DNA of 64,000 nucleotides from Actinomycetes bacterium (GTDB lineage Bacteria > Actinomycetota > Coriobacteriia > Coriobacteriales > Eggerthellaceae), in the NCBI GenBank assembly GCA_023460315.1, contig JAEWQO010000125.1, positions 1 to 64,000 of the forward strand, given 5' to 3'. Each line of letters opens with the position of its first letter. Positions within the stretch are counted from its first letter, which is position 1. The translations under genes were made by a program, and so were the position numbers. This document shows positions 33,984 to 43,368 of the stretch, one piece after another. The notes under the pieces were generated by a model. That model was not told where the DNA came from. It searched no databases and worked only from the letters and a program-made list of their open reading frames with translations.

Positions 33984-34057
33984 TGGAGCGGGTGACGGGA
34001 ATCGAACCCGCGTCATGAGCTTGGAAGGCTCAGGTTCTACCATTGAACCACACCCGC
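33984..34057 (-). tRNA. tRNA-Gly (UCC)
   Basis: Acceptor GCGGGTG / CACCCGC, CCA encoded; loop CTTCCAA gives anticodon UCC. Confidence 0.96.
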
Positions 34058-34178
34058 ATGAAAGCGCGGCGACTATTGTACCGCAAGACTGGCCCTCATG
34101 CGAGAAATATCCTCATATTACCTTGATCGCCGACAACAGCTTGAGGGCGTCGACCGAAAAACGCGGCTTAACTCCCGA

Positions 34179-34721
34179 TCAGAGCAACGCCTTGATGTCT
34201 TCTTCAATATCTTTCGGCTCGACCGGGGGCTCGAAGCGCGCGACGACCTTTCCGCTGCGATCGACGAGAAATTTCGTGAAGTTCCATTTGATCTGGTCAT
34301 CCGAGAAGCCGGCTCCATACTTTCCTTTGAGCATGAGTTCCAACGCCTTCGCCTTAGCTCCCTTGCCAAGGCCTTCGAATCCTTTTTGGGAGGTGAGATA
34401 CTGGTACAGGGGAATGGCGTCCGCCCCCCTCACGTCAACTTTTTGGGACAGGGGGAAGGTGACGCCGTAGCGAATGGTGCAGAATTCGGCAATCTCCTGC
34501 TCAGTGCCCGGCTCTTGCTCCATGAACTGATTGCATGGAAAGCCGATGACAACAAGCCCTTGGTCTTGATATGCTTTGTACAGCGCCTCAAGACCCTCGT
34601 ATTGGGGAGTGAAACCGCATTTGCTGGCAGTATTGACAATAAGCAGCACGTTGCCTTCGTAGTCGCTCATGTGCACAGGCTGATTTTCAATCGAGGTGTA
34701 CTCGTAATCGTAGATGGACAT
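34179..34721 (-). CDS. Glutathione peroxidase family thiol peroxidase
   Basis: 180 residues from ATG after AAGGAGG. Peroxidatic Cys35 in NTASKCGFTPQY, Gln in GFPCNQFMEQEP, Trp/Asn in KWNFTKFLVD complete the catalytic tetrad. Bacterial members mostly use thioredoxin. Reduces hydroperoxides in the cytosol, useful for an anaerobe meeting oxygen. Confidence 0.94.
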   Translation of the reverse strand: MSIYDYEYTSIENQPVHMSDYEGNVLLIVNTASKCGFTPQYEGLEALYKAYQDQGLVVIGFPCNQFMEQEPGTEQEIAEFCTIRYGVTFPLSQKVDVRGADAIPLYQYLTSQKGFEGLGKGAKAKALELMLKGKYGAGFSDDQIKWNFTKFLVDRSGKVVARFEPPVEPKDIEEDIKALL

Positions 34722-35103
34722 AATGGAACCTCCTTGTCTGATAGGCGAAGAATGCTGGTGCATTCTGACCCTAGAATGACAGAATTGTCCCGTCAAGCAA
34801 CATTGTGCTTACGACTGCCGAAAATCCCTTCGCACCGCTGGTCAACCCCATTCTGAAAAGAGACTCCCGCGGAACCGGTGACGGGCTGATGCGGTTCCGG
34901 ATCAGCCCGTCACCGGCAAGAGATCCCCCAACCGTCGGAAAGAGTTTGAAACGAGCTCCGCACGGCGGCACAAGCCCGTCCCGATCCTCTCATGCAATGC
35001 GAAAATTCCGCGATTCCCCTCTTCCCTGGCATGGAACTTCCGATACACTTGTCAGCAGCATGACAAAGAGAAGCATGACGACCGTCATCGAGAAAGGCCG
35101 TGT
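34722..35103. other. Intergenic region with long perfect hairpin
   Basis: 382 bases, no gene. Arms CCGGTGACGGGCTGAT (34875-34890) and ATCAGCCCGTCACCGG (34901-34916) are perfect complements around a 10-base loop. No T-run on either side, so it may be a terminator-like or regulatory RNA element. The peroxidase promoter lies near 34740-34790 (TAGAAT seen). Confidence 0.6.
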
Positions 35104-36156
35104 GTGGAAATCGAATTGGGAGCGTTTCTTGCCCAGCTTGCATCAAGCCCCATGCTCGTGGTGGTGGTCCTGCTCAATATCGGTGTCATTGCCGTCAATG
35201 GCGCCACCGATGCACCCAACGCCATTGCAACCGTCGTCGGAACCAGAAGCATGTCGCCTGGCGCAGCCATTGTCATGGCGGCACTCTGCAACTTCTTCGG
35301 ATTGCTGATCGTAACGCTTCTCTCATCGGCCGTCGCCACGACCATCTTCAAAATGGTCGACTTTGGAGGCGATGCGCATTTGGCTCTCTGCGCTCTCATG
35401 GCAGCCATGGTTGCCATCATCGTCTGGGGAGTTGCTGCCTGGTACTTTGGAATACCGACAAGCGAAAGCCACTCTCTCATCGCCGGACTCACCGGAGCAG
35501 CGATAGCCCTTCAAGGTGGGCTGGCGGGAATCAATTGGTCCGAATGGATCAAGGTCGTTTACGGCATCGTCCTTTCCACGCTTCTCGGTTTTGGAATGGG
35601 ATGGGCCATGACGAAAGCGGTGGCACGCATCTGTCGAGGGTTTGATCGCAAGAAATCAGACCGGGTGTTCAGGTGGGCACAGATCGCCGGCGGAGCAGGC
35701 GTTGCCTTCATGCACGGTGCCCAAGATGGGCAGAAGTTCATGGGAGTGTTCGTGCTCGCCGTGTCCCTCGCTGCCGGCGTGGGGCAGGTCGACCAATTCA
35801 TCCTCCCTGTCTGGCTCATGCTGTTCTGCGCCCTCAACATGGGTCTCGGCACGGCCGTTGGAGGAAAGCGCATCATCAAAAACGTCGGGATGGACATGGT
35901 CAGGATGGAGAAGTATCAGGGCTTTTCCGCCAGCCTGACGGGAACCATCTGCCTGGTCATTGCGACCTTTTCGGGACTCCCCGTTTCAACGACGCACACG
36001 AATGCAACTGCCATCATGGGCGCTGGTGCAGCAAAACGCAGAAGCTCAGTCAAGTGGGGCGTTGCCTTCGACATGGTCAAGACGTGGCTTTTGACCTTTC
36101 CCGGCTGTGGCCTCCTCGGATTTGTCATGGCAAAGGTGTTCCTGCTCTTTGCCTGA
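35104..36156 (+). CDS. pit: PiT-family inorganic phosphate permease
   Basis: 350 residues from a GTG start with GAAAGG upstream. Two family repeats: NGATDAPNAIATVVGT near the N-terminus and SGLPVSTTHTNATAIMGAG near the C-terminus; about ten membrane spans. Low-affinity H+ or Na+ coupled phosphate uptake. No PhoU-like partner is adjacent. Confidence 0.92.
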   Translation: MEIELGAFLAQLASSPMLVVVVLLNIGVIAVNGATDAPNAIATVVGTRSMSPGAAIVMAALCNFFGLLIVTLLSSAVATTIFKMVDFGGDAHLALCALMAAMVAIIVWGVAAWYFGIPTSESHSLIAGLTGAAIALQGGLAGINWSEWIKVVYGIVLSTLLGFGMGWAMTKAVARICRGFDRKKSDRVFRWAQIAGGAGVAFMHGAQDGQKFMGVFVLAVSLAAGVGQVDQFILPVWLMLFCALNMGLGTAVGGKRIIKNVGMDMVRMEKYQGFSASLTGTICLVIATFSGLPVSTTHTNATAIMGAGAAKRRSSVKWGVAFDMVKTWLLTFPGCGLLGFVMAKVFLLFA

Positions 36157-36247
36157 CGGAACCATTTGTCATTCTGCCGAAGGCCTTATCCGGAAAGGCA
36201 TGCCCGGAAACTCGTCAGATCGCCATGCCATGGCGATCTCGCCTGAC

Positions 36248-37123
36248 TCAGAGTGTTGAGTAGGTGTCGGGACGCTGATCCATACAAAAAACGCCCACCC
36301 CACCGATGCCAAGATGAGATCCAAGAACGCTGCCGATTCGTTGGCACAAGACGGTACAAGCAGGCAAAGCTGATCGCAAAAGGGTCTCCACCGTCTCTGC
36401 CTTGCCCCGGTCGTCAGCATAGGCCAGCCCGATGATCTGATCGTCGAAATTCCCCACCGCACGGACCGTCATGTCCACAATGGCCGAAAGCGATTGCTTG
36501 GTGCCATGCACAACTTTGCTCAGGTGAAGCATGCCGTTCTTCACGTCGAGCACCGGCTTGATGTTCAGCAAGCCTCCGATGCTTGCAACGGTTCGGGCAG
36601 GCAGTCTGCCTCCCTGCAGCGCCCATTTGAGATCATCGATGGTAAACGCATATTTGACATGGTCCGCCATCCAGCGACCCTTCGCCAGCATATCATCAAA
36701 AGGAAAACCCTGCTCGCTCATCAAGCCGAGTTGCAAGGCAATGAGCCCGGCGCCGATCGAGCCGCCTTTCGAATCAATTATCTCCATTCGCCGAGAAGAA
36801 TAGACAGACCGCAGCTCATCCTGAACCAGGGACGCCAAATTGAAGGTCCCCGACATCTCGGCCGAAAAGGAAAGGTAAATAAGGTCCTCTCCCGAATCCA
36901 AGATCGAAGAGAACGTCGCCTTGGCATCATCTGCCCGTATCTGAGCGGTCCCCGGCATCTCTCCCGCGCGCATCGCCCGATAGACCTCGTCAAGTCGAAT
37001 CTCAATGCCGTCACGATACGACTTTCCTCCAAGTATCACGGACAGCGGCACGACGAGAATGCGAAACCGCTCACGAAGGCTCGAAGGCAGGTCGCAGGTG
37101 CTGTCGATAACTATCCTCGCCAC
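36248..37123 (-). CDS. DegV family fatty acid-binding protein
   Basis: 291 residues from GTG (VARIVIDSTCDLP) with AAAGGA 7 bases upstream; a longer frame upstream lacks such a site. N-terminal IVIDSTCDLPSSL and middle IYLSFSAEMSGTF bind the fatty acid head group. In Firmicutes such proteins (FakB) hand fatty acids to FakA kinase; no fakA is seen here. Confidence 0.88.
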   Translation of the reverse strand: MARIVIDSTCDLPSSLRERFRILVVPLSVILGGKSYRDGIEIRLDEVYRAMRAGEMPGTAQIRADDAKATFSSILDSGEDLIYLSFSAEMSGTFNLASLVQDELRSVYSSRRMEIIDSKGGSIGAGLIALQLGLMSEQGFPFDDMLAKGRWMADHVKYAFTIDDLKWALQGGRLPARTVASIGGLLNIKPVLDVKNGMLHLSKVVHGTKQSLSAIVDMTVRAVGNFDDQIIGLAYADDRGKAETVETLLRSALPACTVLCQRIGSVLGSHLGIGGVGVFCMDQRPDTYSTL

Positions 37124-37635
37124 ACTGCGTTCCTTTCCCAACCGATCATCGCATGCCGCAGGCCCGGTTGCCGACACAGGGCCTGAGCATGTCAACAATG
37201 CCATCAGAGTAAAGAATAGCCCTGCGCACAAGAAACGGCCACCCTTTGCTCCGTCTCTTCACAGGATACCGTTTCTCCTGCCTCCAATCAGCAAAAGAGT
37301 CACAAATTGACATGAAGATGCGCCCATTATGAAAACAGCCGCCGATATATTCCCTTTGGCAAGAGCTCCAAGGATGGCTGCAGTCTACGTGTCCGCTACG
37401 AAGAGGGACCTTCACGGCAGCTTGGCTGAAGACTTTCTGCTTCCATGGACCCCAGAGCATGCCCATTGGTTCACCGGAGCCGGCAAATTCCTGTCACGCT
37501 TCGAATTTGTCCGACACCCAGCTGAGCTCATTATCACAGGTGAAGAATAGCAGGCAAAGAGAGCGGCTCGATGCAGCAAGCATCCGCCATGCTGGCTCTT
37601 GCATCGATCGACAGACCAGCTTAGCTTCAAAGAAA
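37124..37635. other. Gene-free interval between degV and tRNA-Pro
   Basis: 512 bases. A 73-codon frame at 37329-37550 has no ribosome site and no recognisable features, so it is not annotated. No strong hairpin or repeat seen. It should hold the degV promoter. Confidence 0.4.
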
Positions 37636-37712
37636 TGGTCGGGACGACAGGATTCGAACCTGCGACATCCTGCTCCCAAAGCAGGCGCGCTACCAAACTG
37701 CGCCACGTCCCG
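37636..37712 (-). tRNA. tRNA-Pro (UGG)
   Basis: Acceptor CGGGACG/CGTCCCG, discriminator A, encoded CCA; loop TTTGGGA gives anticodon UGG. Confidence 0.96.
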
Positions 37713-37769
37713 ACGGCCAAGACAGCGAAAAGCATTATAGCAGAACTGGAGGGCAAACCCTCCAAAACG

Positions 37770-38375
37770 CTATGCCATTCGCGCAGTCAGCATCTCCCTG
37801 AGAGAGCGCAGGGCGTTTCCTCGATGAGACATGGCATTCTTCTCCTCGGATGACGCTTCGGCAAGCGTGCGCTCTCCGCCAAACACAGCGGGCAGAAACA
37901 GCGGATCATACCCAAACCCGCGTTCTCCCCGTCCGTCGAATCCGATCTTTCCCTCCAAGGCGCCATGGGCGACTGTTTCCGCACCATCCTCGTCAATGAA
38001 CACCAAGGTGCAGACGAAGCGCGCCGCACGCTGTCCTTCGGGAGTGTCAGAGAGTTCGGCAAGCAGCTTGGCATTGTTGTCGGCATCGGTGGCTCGTTCT
38101 CCCGCATAGCGAGACGAGTATACGCCTGGAGCTCCCCCCAAAGCGTCCACAACCAATCCTGAATCGTCAGCAAGAACGGCCATTTCCGGGCAAAGCTCAT
38201 GTGCCGCACGAGCCTTGATGCGCGCGTTCCCCTCAAACGTTTCGGCATCCTCAATCGGGTCAGAGTTGATGCCGGCCTGACGCAGCGTACGGAACTCCCA
38301 ACCCGGAAAAGCAAGTGCCGAAGACAGTTCCTCCACCTTATGGACGTTGTTGCTTGCAATGATGACGGTTTTCAT
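37770..38375 (-). CDS. rdgB: XTP/dITP pyrophosphatase (RdgB/HAM1)
   Basis: 201 residues from MKTVIIASNNVHKVEEL, with GAGGAAGG properly spaced. Signature SNNVHKVEE, LADDSGLVVDALGGAPGVYSSRYAG, and GFGYDPLFLP. Hydrolyses non-canonical purine triphosphates. 45 bases after murI, a common pairing. Confidence 0.95.
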   Translation of the reverse strand: MKTVIIASNNVHKVEELSSALAFPGWEFRTLRQAGINSDPIEDAETFEGNARIKARAAHELCPEMAVLADDSGLVVDALGGAPGVYSSRYAGERATDADNNAKLLAELSDTPEGQRAARFVCTLVFIDEDGAETVAHGALEGKIGFDGRGERGFGYDPLFLPAVFGGERTLAEASSEEKNAMSHRGNALRSLREMLTARMA

Positions 38376-38420
38376 GAGCATCCTTCCTCAAAACGCCTGT
38401 GGAGTCCGACTTCTCTTCGA

Positions 38421-39425
38421 TCAGGCTGGAAGAACAACCCGTCCGACCTCGTCGATGGGAACCCGAAACACCCGGCTGCCAAAACTGGCGAACTCGGCAA
38501 CGTCCTCCCCTGTCGTGAAGAACTCGTAGCGCGCCTCGTGGTCGTCCCGCGCGACCCCACCACGCCGCAGCAGAATTTCGGCGACATCTCGCGCTGCCTC
38601 CCGCGCCGACGAGATAAGCAGGACATCGCGCCCCACAACGCCCCCGATCAAGGCTTTTAGCAGAGGGAAATGGGTGCAGCCCAACACGAGCGTGTCGATG
38701 TCGCACCGACGCAACGGCTCCAGGTACTCTTTCGCGATTTCCTGAAAGGCAGGCCTGATATACACCTTCGACGCGAGGGATGTGTAGTTCTCGATGGGGC
38801 CTTCGGCCATGCGGATGCCCTGTTCGGCTATTTCCACAAACCGCGGCGTGGCCGTCGAGAACACGGTGATGCCGGCATCTATATGGCGAATGGCCCTCGT
38901 GTAGGCATCTGAATCGACAGTTGCCTTTGTGGCAATAACCCCCACACGGCCGTTCTTGGTGGCATGGGCAGCCGCGCGCGCTCCCGGCTCCACAACACCG
39001 ATGACCGGTACGGGAAACGTGCGCTGTGCGTGGGCGAGACCGGCCGCCGTCGCGGTGTTGCAGGCGATAACGATGAGTTTCACGCCCCGATCGACCAGCC
39101 ACGATCCTATCTGTTGCACGAACCCGTCCACTTCGGACAAATCCCGTGGACCATAGGGGCAGCGGGCCGAGTCGCCAAGATAGACGATGCTCTCCCGCGG
39201 CAGCGCCTTCGCAATCTCCCGCGCGACGGTCAATCCGCCAAACCCGGAATCGAAAACGCCGATGGGGGCATCGTCGAACGACTGAAAGCCGTCGCCATTC
39301 GCCCAGCCAGCAGAGGCATTCGCCCCCGAAGGCGCTGCGGTCGATAAACATGCTGCAGGACTCCGCGCAACAGAGTCTTCGACAAGCAGTTCTTCCTTTG
39401 AAAATGATGTCGTGAGGTCGTCCAT
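38421..39425 (-). CDS. murI: Glutamate racemase
   Basis: 334 residues from MDDLTTSFSKEEL. Core from about residue 53: IGVFDSGFGGLTV, catalytic Cys in IACNTATAAG and second Cys in LGCTHFPLL. Makes D-glutamate for peptidoglycan. The first ~50 residues are an extra low-complexity extension; the true start could be later. Forms an operon with rdgB. Confidence 0.94.
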   Translation of the reverse strand: MDDLTTSFSKEELLVEDSVARSPAACLSTAAPSGANASAGWANGDGFQSFDDAPIGVFDSGFGGLTVAREIAKALPRESIVYLGDSARCPYGPRDLSEVDGFVQQIGSWLVDRGVKLIVIACNTATAAGLAHAQRTFPVPVIGVVEPGARAAAHATKNGRVGVIATKATVDSDAYTRAIRHIDAGITVFSTATPRFVEIAEQGIRMAEGPIENYTSLASKVYIRPAFQEIAKEYLEPLRRCDIDTLVLGCTHFPLLKALIGGVVGRDVLLISSAREAARDVAEILLRRGGVARDDHEARYEFFTTGEDVAEFASFGSRVFRVPIDEVGRVVLPA

Positions 39426-39693
39426 TGCGCCAGTATACCGCAGACGGCCACGCTGTCGTAGCATGGTCATAGTATCTGCTTACCCGGCATGCCCTCACCC
39501 CAGATCCCACCGCTTTGACACACTTCGATAGGCCACTTATGCTACCCTTGCATGCAAAGGGCGGCGCAGCGGCATGACCGATAAGACGGGATCCGGACGC
39601 AGGGAGCGGCAGGCCGGGAAACCCCAGGAAAAGCAGCGTGGTCGCCACCATGCAAAAGATGATCGTCCAGACGAGAACGAGGAGCATGTCATC

Positions 39694-40308
39694 ATGAAGG
39701 TTTTGCTCATCAACGGATCCCCCAACAAGCGGCGGTGCACCTACACGGCACTCTCCGAAGTGCAAGGCGCCTTGGAAGCCGAAGGCATCGAGACGGAAAT
39801 GGCATGGATCGGAAACGGTCCCATCCGAGGCTGCACCGGTTGTGGCACCTGTTCGAAACGCGGCGATCACCGCTGCATCTTTGATGACGACGTGGTGAAT
39901 GGACTGATCGAGAAGGTTGAGGCATCGGATGGTCTGGTAGTGGGCACGCCGGTCTATTATGCTGGGGCGAACGGCGCACTGCTGGCCGTGCTCGACCGGA
40001 TGTTTTACGCCGCGTCAGCCACATTCCGCTTCAAGCCGTCCGCAGGCATCGCCTCGGCACGCCGGGCGGGAACAACGCCAGCCATCGATCAGATCAACAA
40101 GTATTTCCAAATCAATTGCATGCCGGTGGTCTCATCGAGCTACTGGCCCATGGTTCACGGTCAAAGCGCCGAGCAGGTTCGGCAAGATCAAGAAGGAATG
40201 CAAGTCATGAGAGTGCTCGGCAAGAACATGGCATGGATGCTCAGGGCAACGGCAACCATTCCCGCACCCGACGTTGAGCCAAAGGTCATGACGAATTTCA
40301 TTCGCTGA
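39694..40308 (+). CDS. NADPH-dependent FMN reductase-like flavoprotein
   Basis: 204 residues. Flavodoxin-like start MKVLLINGSPNKRRCTYTAL, FMN loop GTPVYYAGANGALLAVLDR. Cysteines RGCTGCGTCSKRGDHRC near residue 45 resemble those of iron-sulfur flavoproteins, so an Fe-S cluster is possible. GAGGAG upstream. The gene end overlaps the convergent release-factor-like gene by 11 bases. Substrate unknown. Confidence 0.88.
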   Translation: MKVLLINGSPNKRRCTYTALSEVQGALEAEGIETEMAWIGNGPIRGCTGCGTCSKRGDHRCIFDDDVVNGLIEKVEASDGLVVGTPVYYAGANGALLAVLDRMFYAASATFRFKPSAGIASARRAGTTPAIDQINKYFQINCMPVVSSSYWPMVHGQSAEQVRQDQEGMQVMRVLGKNMAWMLRATATIPAPDVEPKVMTNFIR

Positions 40309-40672
40309 CCCGCCCGCGCAGCCCCTTTGTCCGCGAGCGTCGACGTTTCTGGTCAAGCCGGCGCGCTCGTGCGGCGCGACTCGGACGCGTAGCGTGCCGC
40401 ACCTTGGGAGGTATCGCCTTTTCTTGGAAAAGGCGATGAAGCTTTTGCAAGCATAGCTGCCGGTTGCGAAATTGACTGCGCGATTCTCTGCTGGTCACGG
40501 TGATGCCCGTCGGAACATGGGTCATCCGCACCGCCGAGTCGGTGGTATTCACGCACTGTCCTCCCGGGCCGTGTGCGCGAAACACGTCGATCTCGCAGTC
40601 ACGCGAGACTTCCTCGGCGGATTGACGGGCAAACCGGGCGAAGTCCTGATATGTCGGGTCCTTTTCATCCAT
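40298..40672 (-). CDS. Peptide chain release factor-like protein (GGQ domain)
   Basis: 124 residues, one RF catalytic domain only: FRAHGPGGQCVNTTDSAVRMTHVPTGI, with the GGQ motif that triggers peptidyl-tRNA hydrolysis, followed by a very basic tail (RAARARRLDQKRRRSRTK). Domain and tail resemble ArfB/ICT1-type rescue factors or small RF-1-like proteins. It may rescue stalled ribosomes beside the tmRNA system present in this window. Overlaps the end of the FMN reductase gene. Confidence 0.87.
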   Translation of the reverse strand: MDEKDPTYQDFARFARQSAEEVSRDCEIDVFRAHGPGGQCVNTTDSAVRMTHVPTGITVTSRESRSQFRNRQLCLQKLHRLFQEKAIPPKVRHATRPSRAARARRLDQKRRRSRTKGLRGRVSE

Positions 40673-41041
40673 GACTCCATGATATCGTGCGTGTCAAAGC
40701 AGTCGGGACCATGCCTGCGCAAACCAAGCTCGCATACCGTGCGCGAGAACCTCGCGATCGAAATCTACAAGTGTGCGATAGCGACGAGTCGACTGCTCGC
40801 GCACATGCCACACCCCATAATCGGAACCCGCACGAAAAGATCGATTCCCTGCCTCCTGTGCCCGAACCTTGCCGCATTGCACCCGGCGAATCCCTCCGGC
40901 TCATCGGAAGATTCATCTCCGGCGGGTATCGGTGCCGCGACCGAGAAGAGGCCGCTCCAGCCAAATGGAAGACCGACAGGCCCGGCTTCCTCTGCGCTAT
41001 AATCACGACAGGCTGCATGAAGGTCGGCGAAGGAATGGAAC
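40673..41041. promoter_or_regulatory. Divergent gap, RF-like gene and ybaK
   Basis: 369 bases without a supported gene. TATAAT at 40998-41003 is a good -10 for ybaK. The rest shows no notable repeat. Confidence 0.5.
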
Positions 41042-41527
41042 ATGGCAAAGGAACACGACCATAAGACAAATGCGATGCGCATCCTCGATGTCGCAGGCGC
41101 GCCATACAAGACGAGGTTCTTCGAATGCCCCGAGGCTCTTTCCGGTGTGGAAGTTGCCAACCTGCTGGGAATCAACCAAGATCAGGTTTTCAAGACCCTG
41201 GTCACACAGGGAAAGTCTGGTGACCATTATGTGTTCATGATTCCCGTCGCGTGCGAACTCGACCTGAAAAAGGCAGCTCTCGCCGTCGGCGAGAAGTCGG
41301 TTTCCATGATCAAGTCGAAAGAACTGCTCCCCCTCACCGGATATGTCCATGGCGGCTGTTCTCCTCTCGGCATGAAGAAACCGCTTGTCACGACCATTGA
41401 CGAGACCGCCGCCCTGTTCGACACGATCACCTTTTCCGGCGGACGCATCGGATGTCAGATCGAGATGGAGACCGAAACCCTCCGCTCCATCATCGACCTC
41501 TCTTCAGCGGACCTGACGGTCATCTAG
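41042..41527 (+). CDS. ybaK: Cys-tRNA(Pro) deacylase YbaK/EbsC
   Basis: 161 residues, full length. Catalytic Lys51 in QVFKTLVTQG; GGCSPLGMKKPLVTTID and GRIGCQIEMETETL follow. Trans-editing enzyme that removes cysteine wrongly attached to tRNA-Pro. AAGGA upstream of ATG. Confidence 0.94.
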   Translation: MAKEHDHKTNAMRILDVAGAPYKTRFFECPEALSGVEVANLLGINQDQVFKTLVTQGKSGDHYVFMIPVACELDLKKAALAVGEKSVSMIKSKELLPLTGYVHGGCSPLGMKKPLVTTIDETAALFDTITFSGGRIGCQIEMETETLRSIIDLSSADLTVI

Positions 41528-41640
41528 AAAGGCGCCAATCTGTTTTGGTGCATCTCCGGCTTCTCGGGCCTCTTGGGCTCTGGTTTGTCCATCTGGAAAG
41601 GCGCGACGATCAGTTCCGCGCATCAACTGGCCGGCTACCT

Positions 41641-42020
41641 CACTTCGGCGCTTCTTCACTTCGGCACTTCGGCACTTCTTCAGAACTTTCGGCGCTTCTT
41701 CAAAGCCCAGTCGCAGCCTCAGTCCGTTCGCCGCTTCGCCCATAGGCAGGCGTCCACATCCCCGCTCCAGGCCGCCAACGCGAGAAATGGAAAGGTTGGC
41801 AGCCTCAAAGCTCTGTTTATATATCAATATCTGAGCAAATAGCCAGTTCAGAGAACTGCCAAGAGGGTCCGCCCGCCAGAAGACTTTCCATTTCTCGCGT
41901 TGGCGGCTCCCGGTCACAGCCGGTCCCGGCCTCGCACCGCCGGCTCCGGCCTCGCACCACCGGTCCCGAGATCGGGTCACCACCGGTCCCAACCTCATAC
42001 AGCCGATCCCGGCCCCAGGC
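41641..42020. repeat. Compound repeat locus: tandem repeats around a 24-bp inverted repeat
   Basis: Three parts in a 690-base gap (41528-42218). 41641-41702: tandem copies of ACTTCGGCGCTTCTTC and variants. 41771-41794 and 41884-41907: a perfect 24-bp inverted repeat (starts GCCGCCAACGCGAG), 89-base spacer holding TTGGCAG/CTGCCAA and CAGTTC/GAACTG sub-repeats and an A+T-rich core. 41911-42020: G+C-rich tandem units of about 20 bases like CCGGTCCCGGCCTCGCACC. No protein is recognised across it. Confidence 0.75.
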
Positions 42021-42218
42021 CGCGTGCCGCTCGACTGAAACGGGCCATCCTACCCATCGGGTTGATTTTCTTATGTGGTCGGCGCTTTCTATCCCCGATC
42101 TTGTAACCCGCCGTTAACAGGCGAGGAGTATCCTTGTCTGCATAGCATTCATCCCTCCGTCTAAGATAGCCGGCTCACTCGCACAGCGTTGTGCAACATC
42201 CTCAGGAAAGGAATGGCC

Positions 42219-43022
42219 ATGACGCTGTACACAAGTTCTGTCTGGACGGATTACCATGAGGCAAAAGTCAAGCGCGATGATGAGGCATATTGGGACAAAC
42301 GAGCACTCGGGTTCTCCCGTCATGCCGGCGTGTCGAATTATGCTCAAGAATTTGTGGAGCTGTGCCGCATCAATCCAAACTGGACCGTCCTCGACGTCGG
42401 CTGCGGCAGCGGGTCGCTCACCGTCGACATAGCTCGCCATGCAAGACAGGTGACCGGTATCGACATCTCAAGCGTCATGCTCGAATTGCTTGAGGAGCGC
42501 GCCCACAACGAGGGAGCAACCAATGTCAACACCATCAAGGCTGCATGGGAAGACGACTGGGATGCCTGCGGTGTTCCACAGGCTGACCTCGTCGTCGAGA
42601 GCCGCGCCCTGCTGACGGCAGATCTGCCAAGGGCCCTTTCCAAGCTCGACGGGCGCGCACGTCGTCGGGTGTGCCTGACAACCGTCTGCGGCGATCTGGC
42701 ATACAACGACCGCAAGGTCATCGAAGCCATCGGACGCACCCTTCCCCAACCCCCCGACTATATCCATGTGGTGAACTGCCTCTACGATCGGGGAATCAAG
42801 GCGGACGTCCGGTTCATCTCCAGCGTGAAGCACGACACGTATTGCAATCGCGATGCAGCGAAGACGTCGCTCGTGAAGATGCTCGGAAGCAACGTCACCG
42901 AACAGGAAAACCTGATGCTTGATTATTTTCTGGACCGGCATCTTATCCAACGCGAGGACGGTTCCTGGATGAAAGACTACGAGCGCCGCACCGACTGGGC
43001 CTTCATCAGTTGGGATAAGTAG
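42219..43022 (+). CDS. SAM-dependent methyltransferase
   Basis: 267 residues. Class I fold: motif I VLDVGCGSGSLTVDIA, then VTGIDISSVMLELL, motif around PQADLVVESRALLTAD. The start may be two codons earlier; AAGG lies 8 bases before the ATG chosen. N-terminal DDEAYWDKRALGFSRH recalls methyltransferases of anaerobes acting on small molecules. Substrate unknown; it stands alone. Confidence 0.88.
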   Translation: MTLYTSSVWTDYHEAKVKRDDEAYWDKRALGFSRHAGVSNYAQEFVELCRINPNWTVLDVGCGSGSLTVDIARHARQVTGIDISSVMLELLEERAHNEGATNVNTIKAAWEDDWDACGVPQADLVVESRALLTADLPRALSKLDGRARRRVCLTTVCGDLAYNDRKVIEAIGRTLPQPPDYIHVVNCLYDRGIKADVRFISSVKHDTYCNRDAAKTSLVKMLGSNVTEQENLMLDYFLDRHLIQREDGSWMKDYERRTDWAFISWDK

Positions 43023-43368
43023 AGCAAACGGGATCTGATCGACAACCTTGTACCGATAACCTGCTCAATCGGCGGTTCCAGGAATCGGAATGCCTCAGAG
43101 GCAGGTTGTCGGCCAGACCACTCCCCTTTCCGTCGAGCTGCCAGAGATACGGCAGACATGCTGACAGCGGGGACGCCTCCCAAACCGGTCCTCCGAGCCA
43201 AACAAAATTCGACAAGAGTCAGGCCTGCCGGAGAGAGCTTTGCAGGATCTTCGCTCGTCAGGACCCCCTTCTAAGAGACTATCGAGCCAGCATGCCCCGC
43301 GCGTGCCCCTGAGCATGCTCAGGCGAAGGCTGGTTGGTCCAACCCATCGCGCCTGATTTGTCAAAGAA
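43023..43368. other. Gene-free interval with nested inverted repeat
   Basis: 346 bases. CGACAACC (43040-43047) pairs with GGTTGTCG (43104-43111), enclosing AACCTGC / GCAGGTT. Possible terminator for the methyltransferase gene and the nif-linked regulator. Otherwise nothing seen. Confidence 0.45.

Noticed and set aside
37329..37550. A 73-codon frame before tRNA-Pro
   Set aside because: No ribosome site, no family features and no operon context; treated as chance.
38338..39870. A 510-codon frame overlapping murI
   Set aside because: Different frame from murI, Cys- and Arg-rich low-quality sequence with no motif; murI has its full catalytic set.
41641..41702. CRISPR array
   Set aside because: Repeat units are short, adjacent and degenerate with no unique spacers, and no cas genes are present in the window.
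41504..41998. A 164-codon minus-strand frame with repeated RSAEV-like segments
   Set aside because: The repeats come from the DNA tandem repeats; no ribosome site, no domain and no stable composition.
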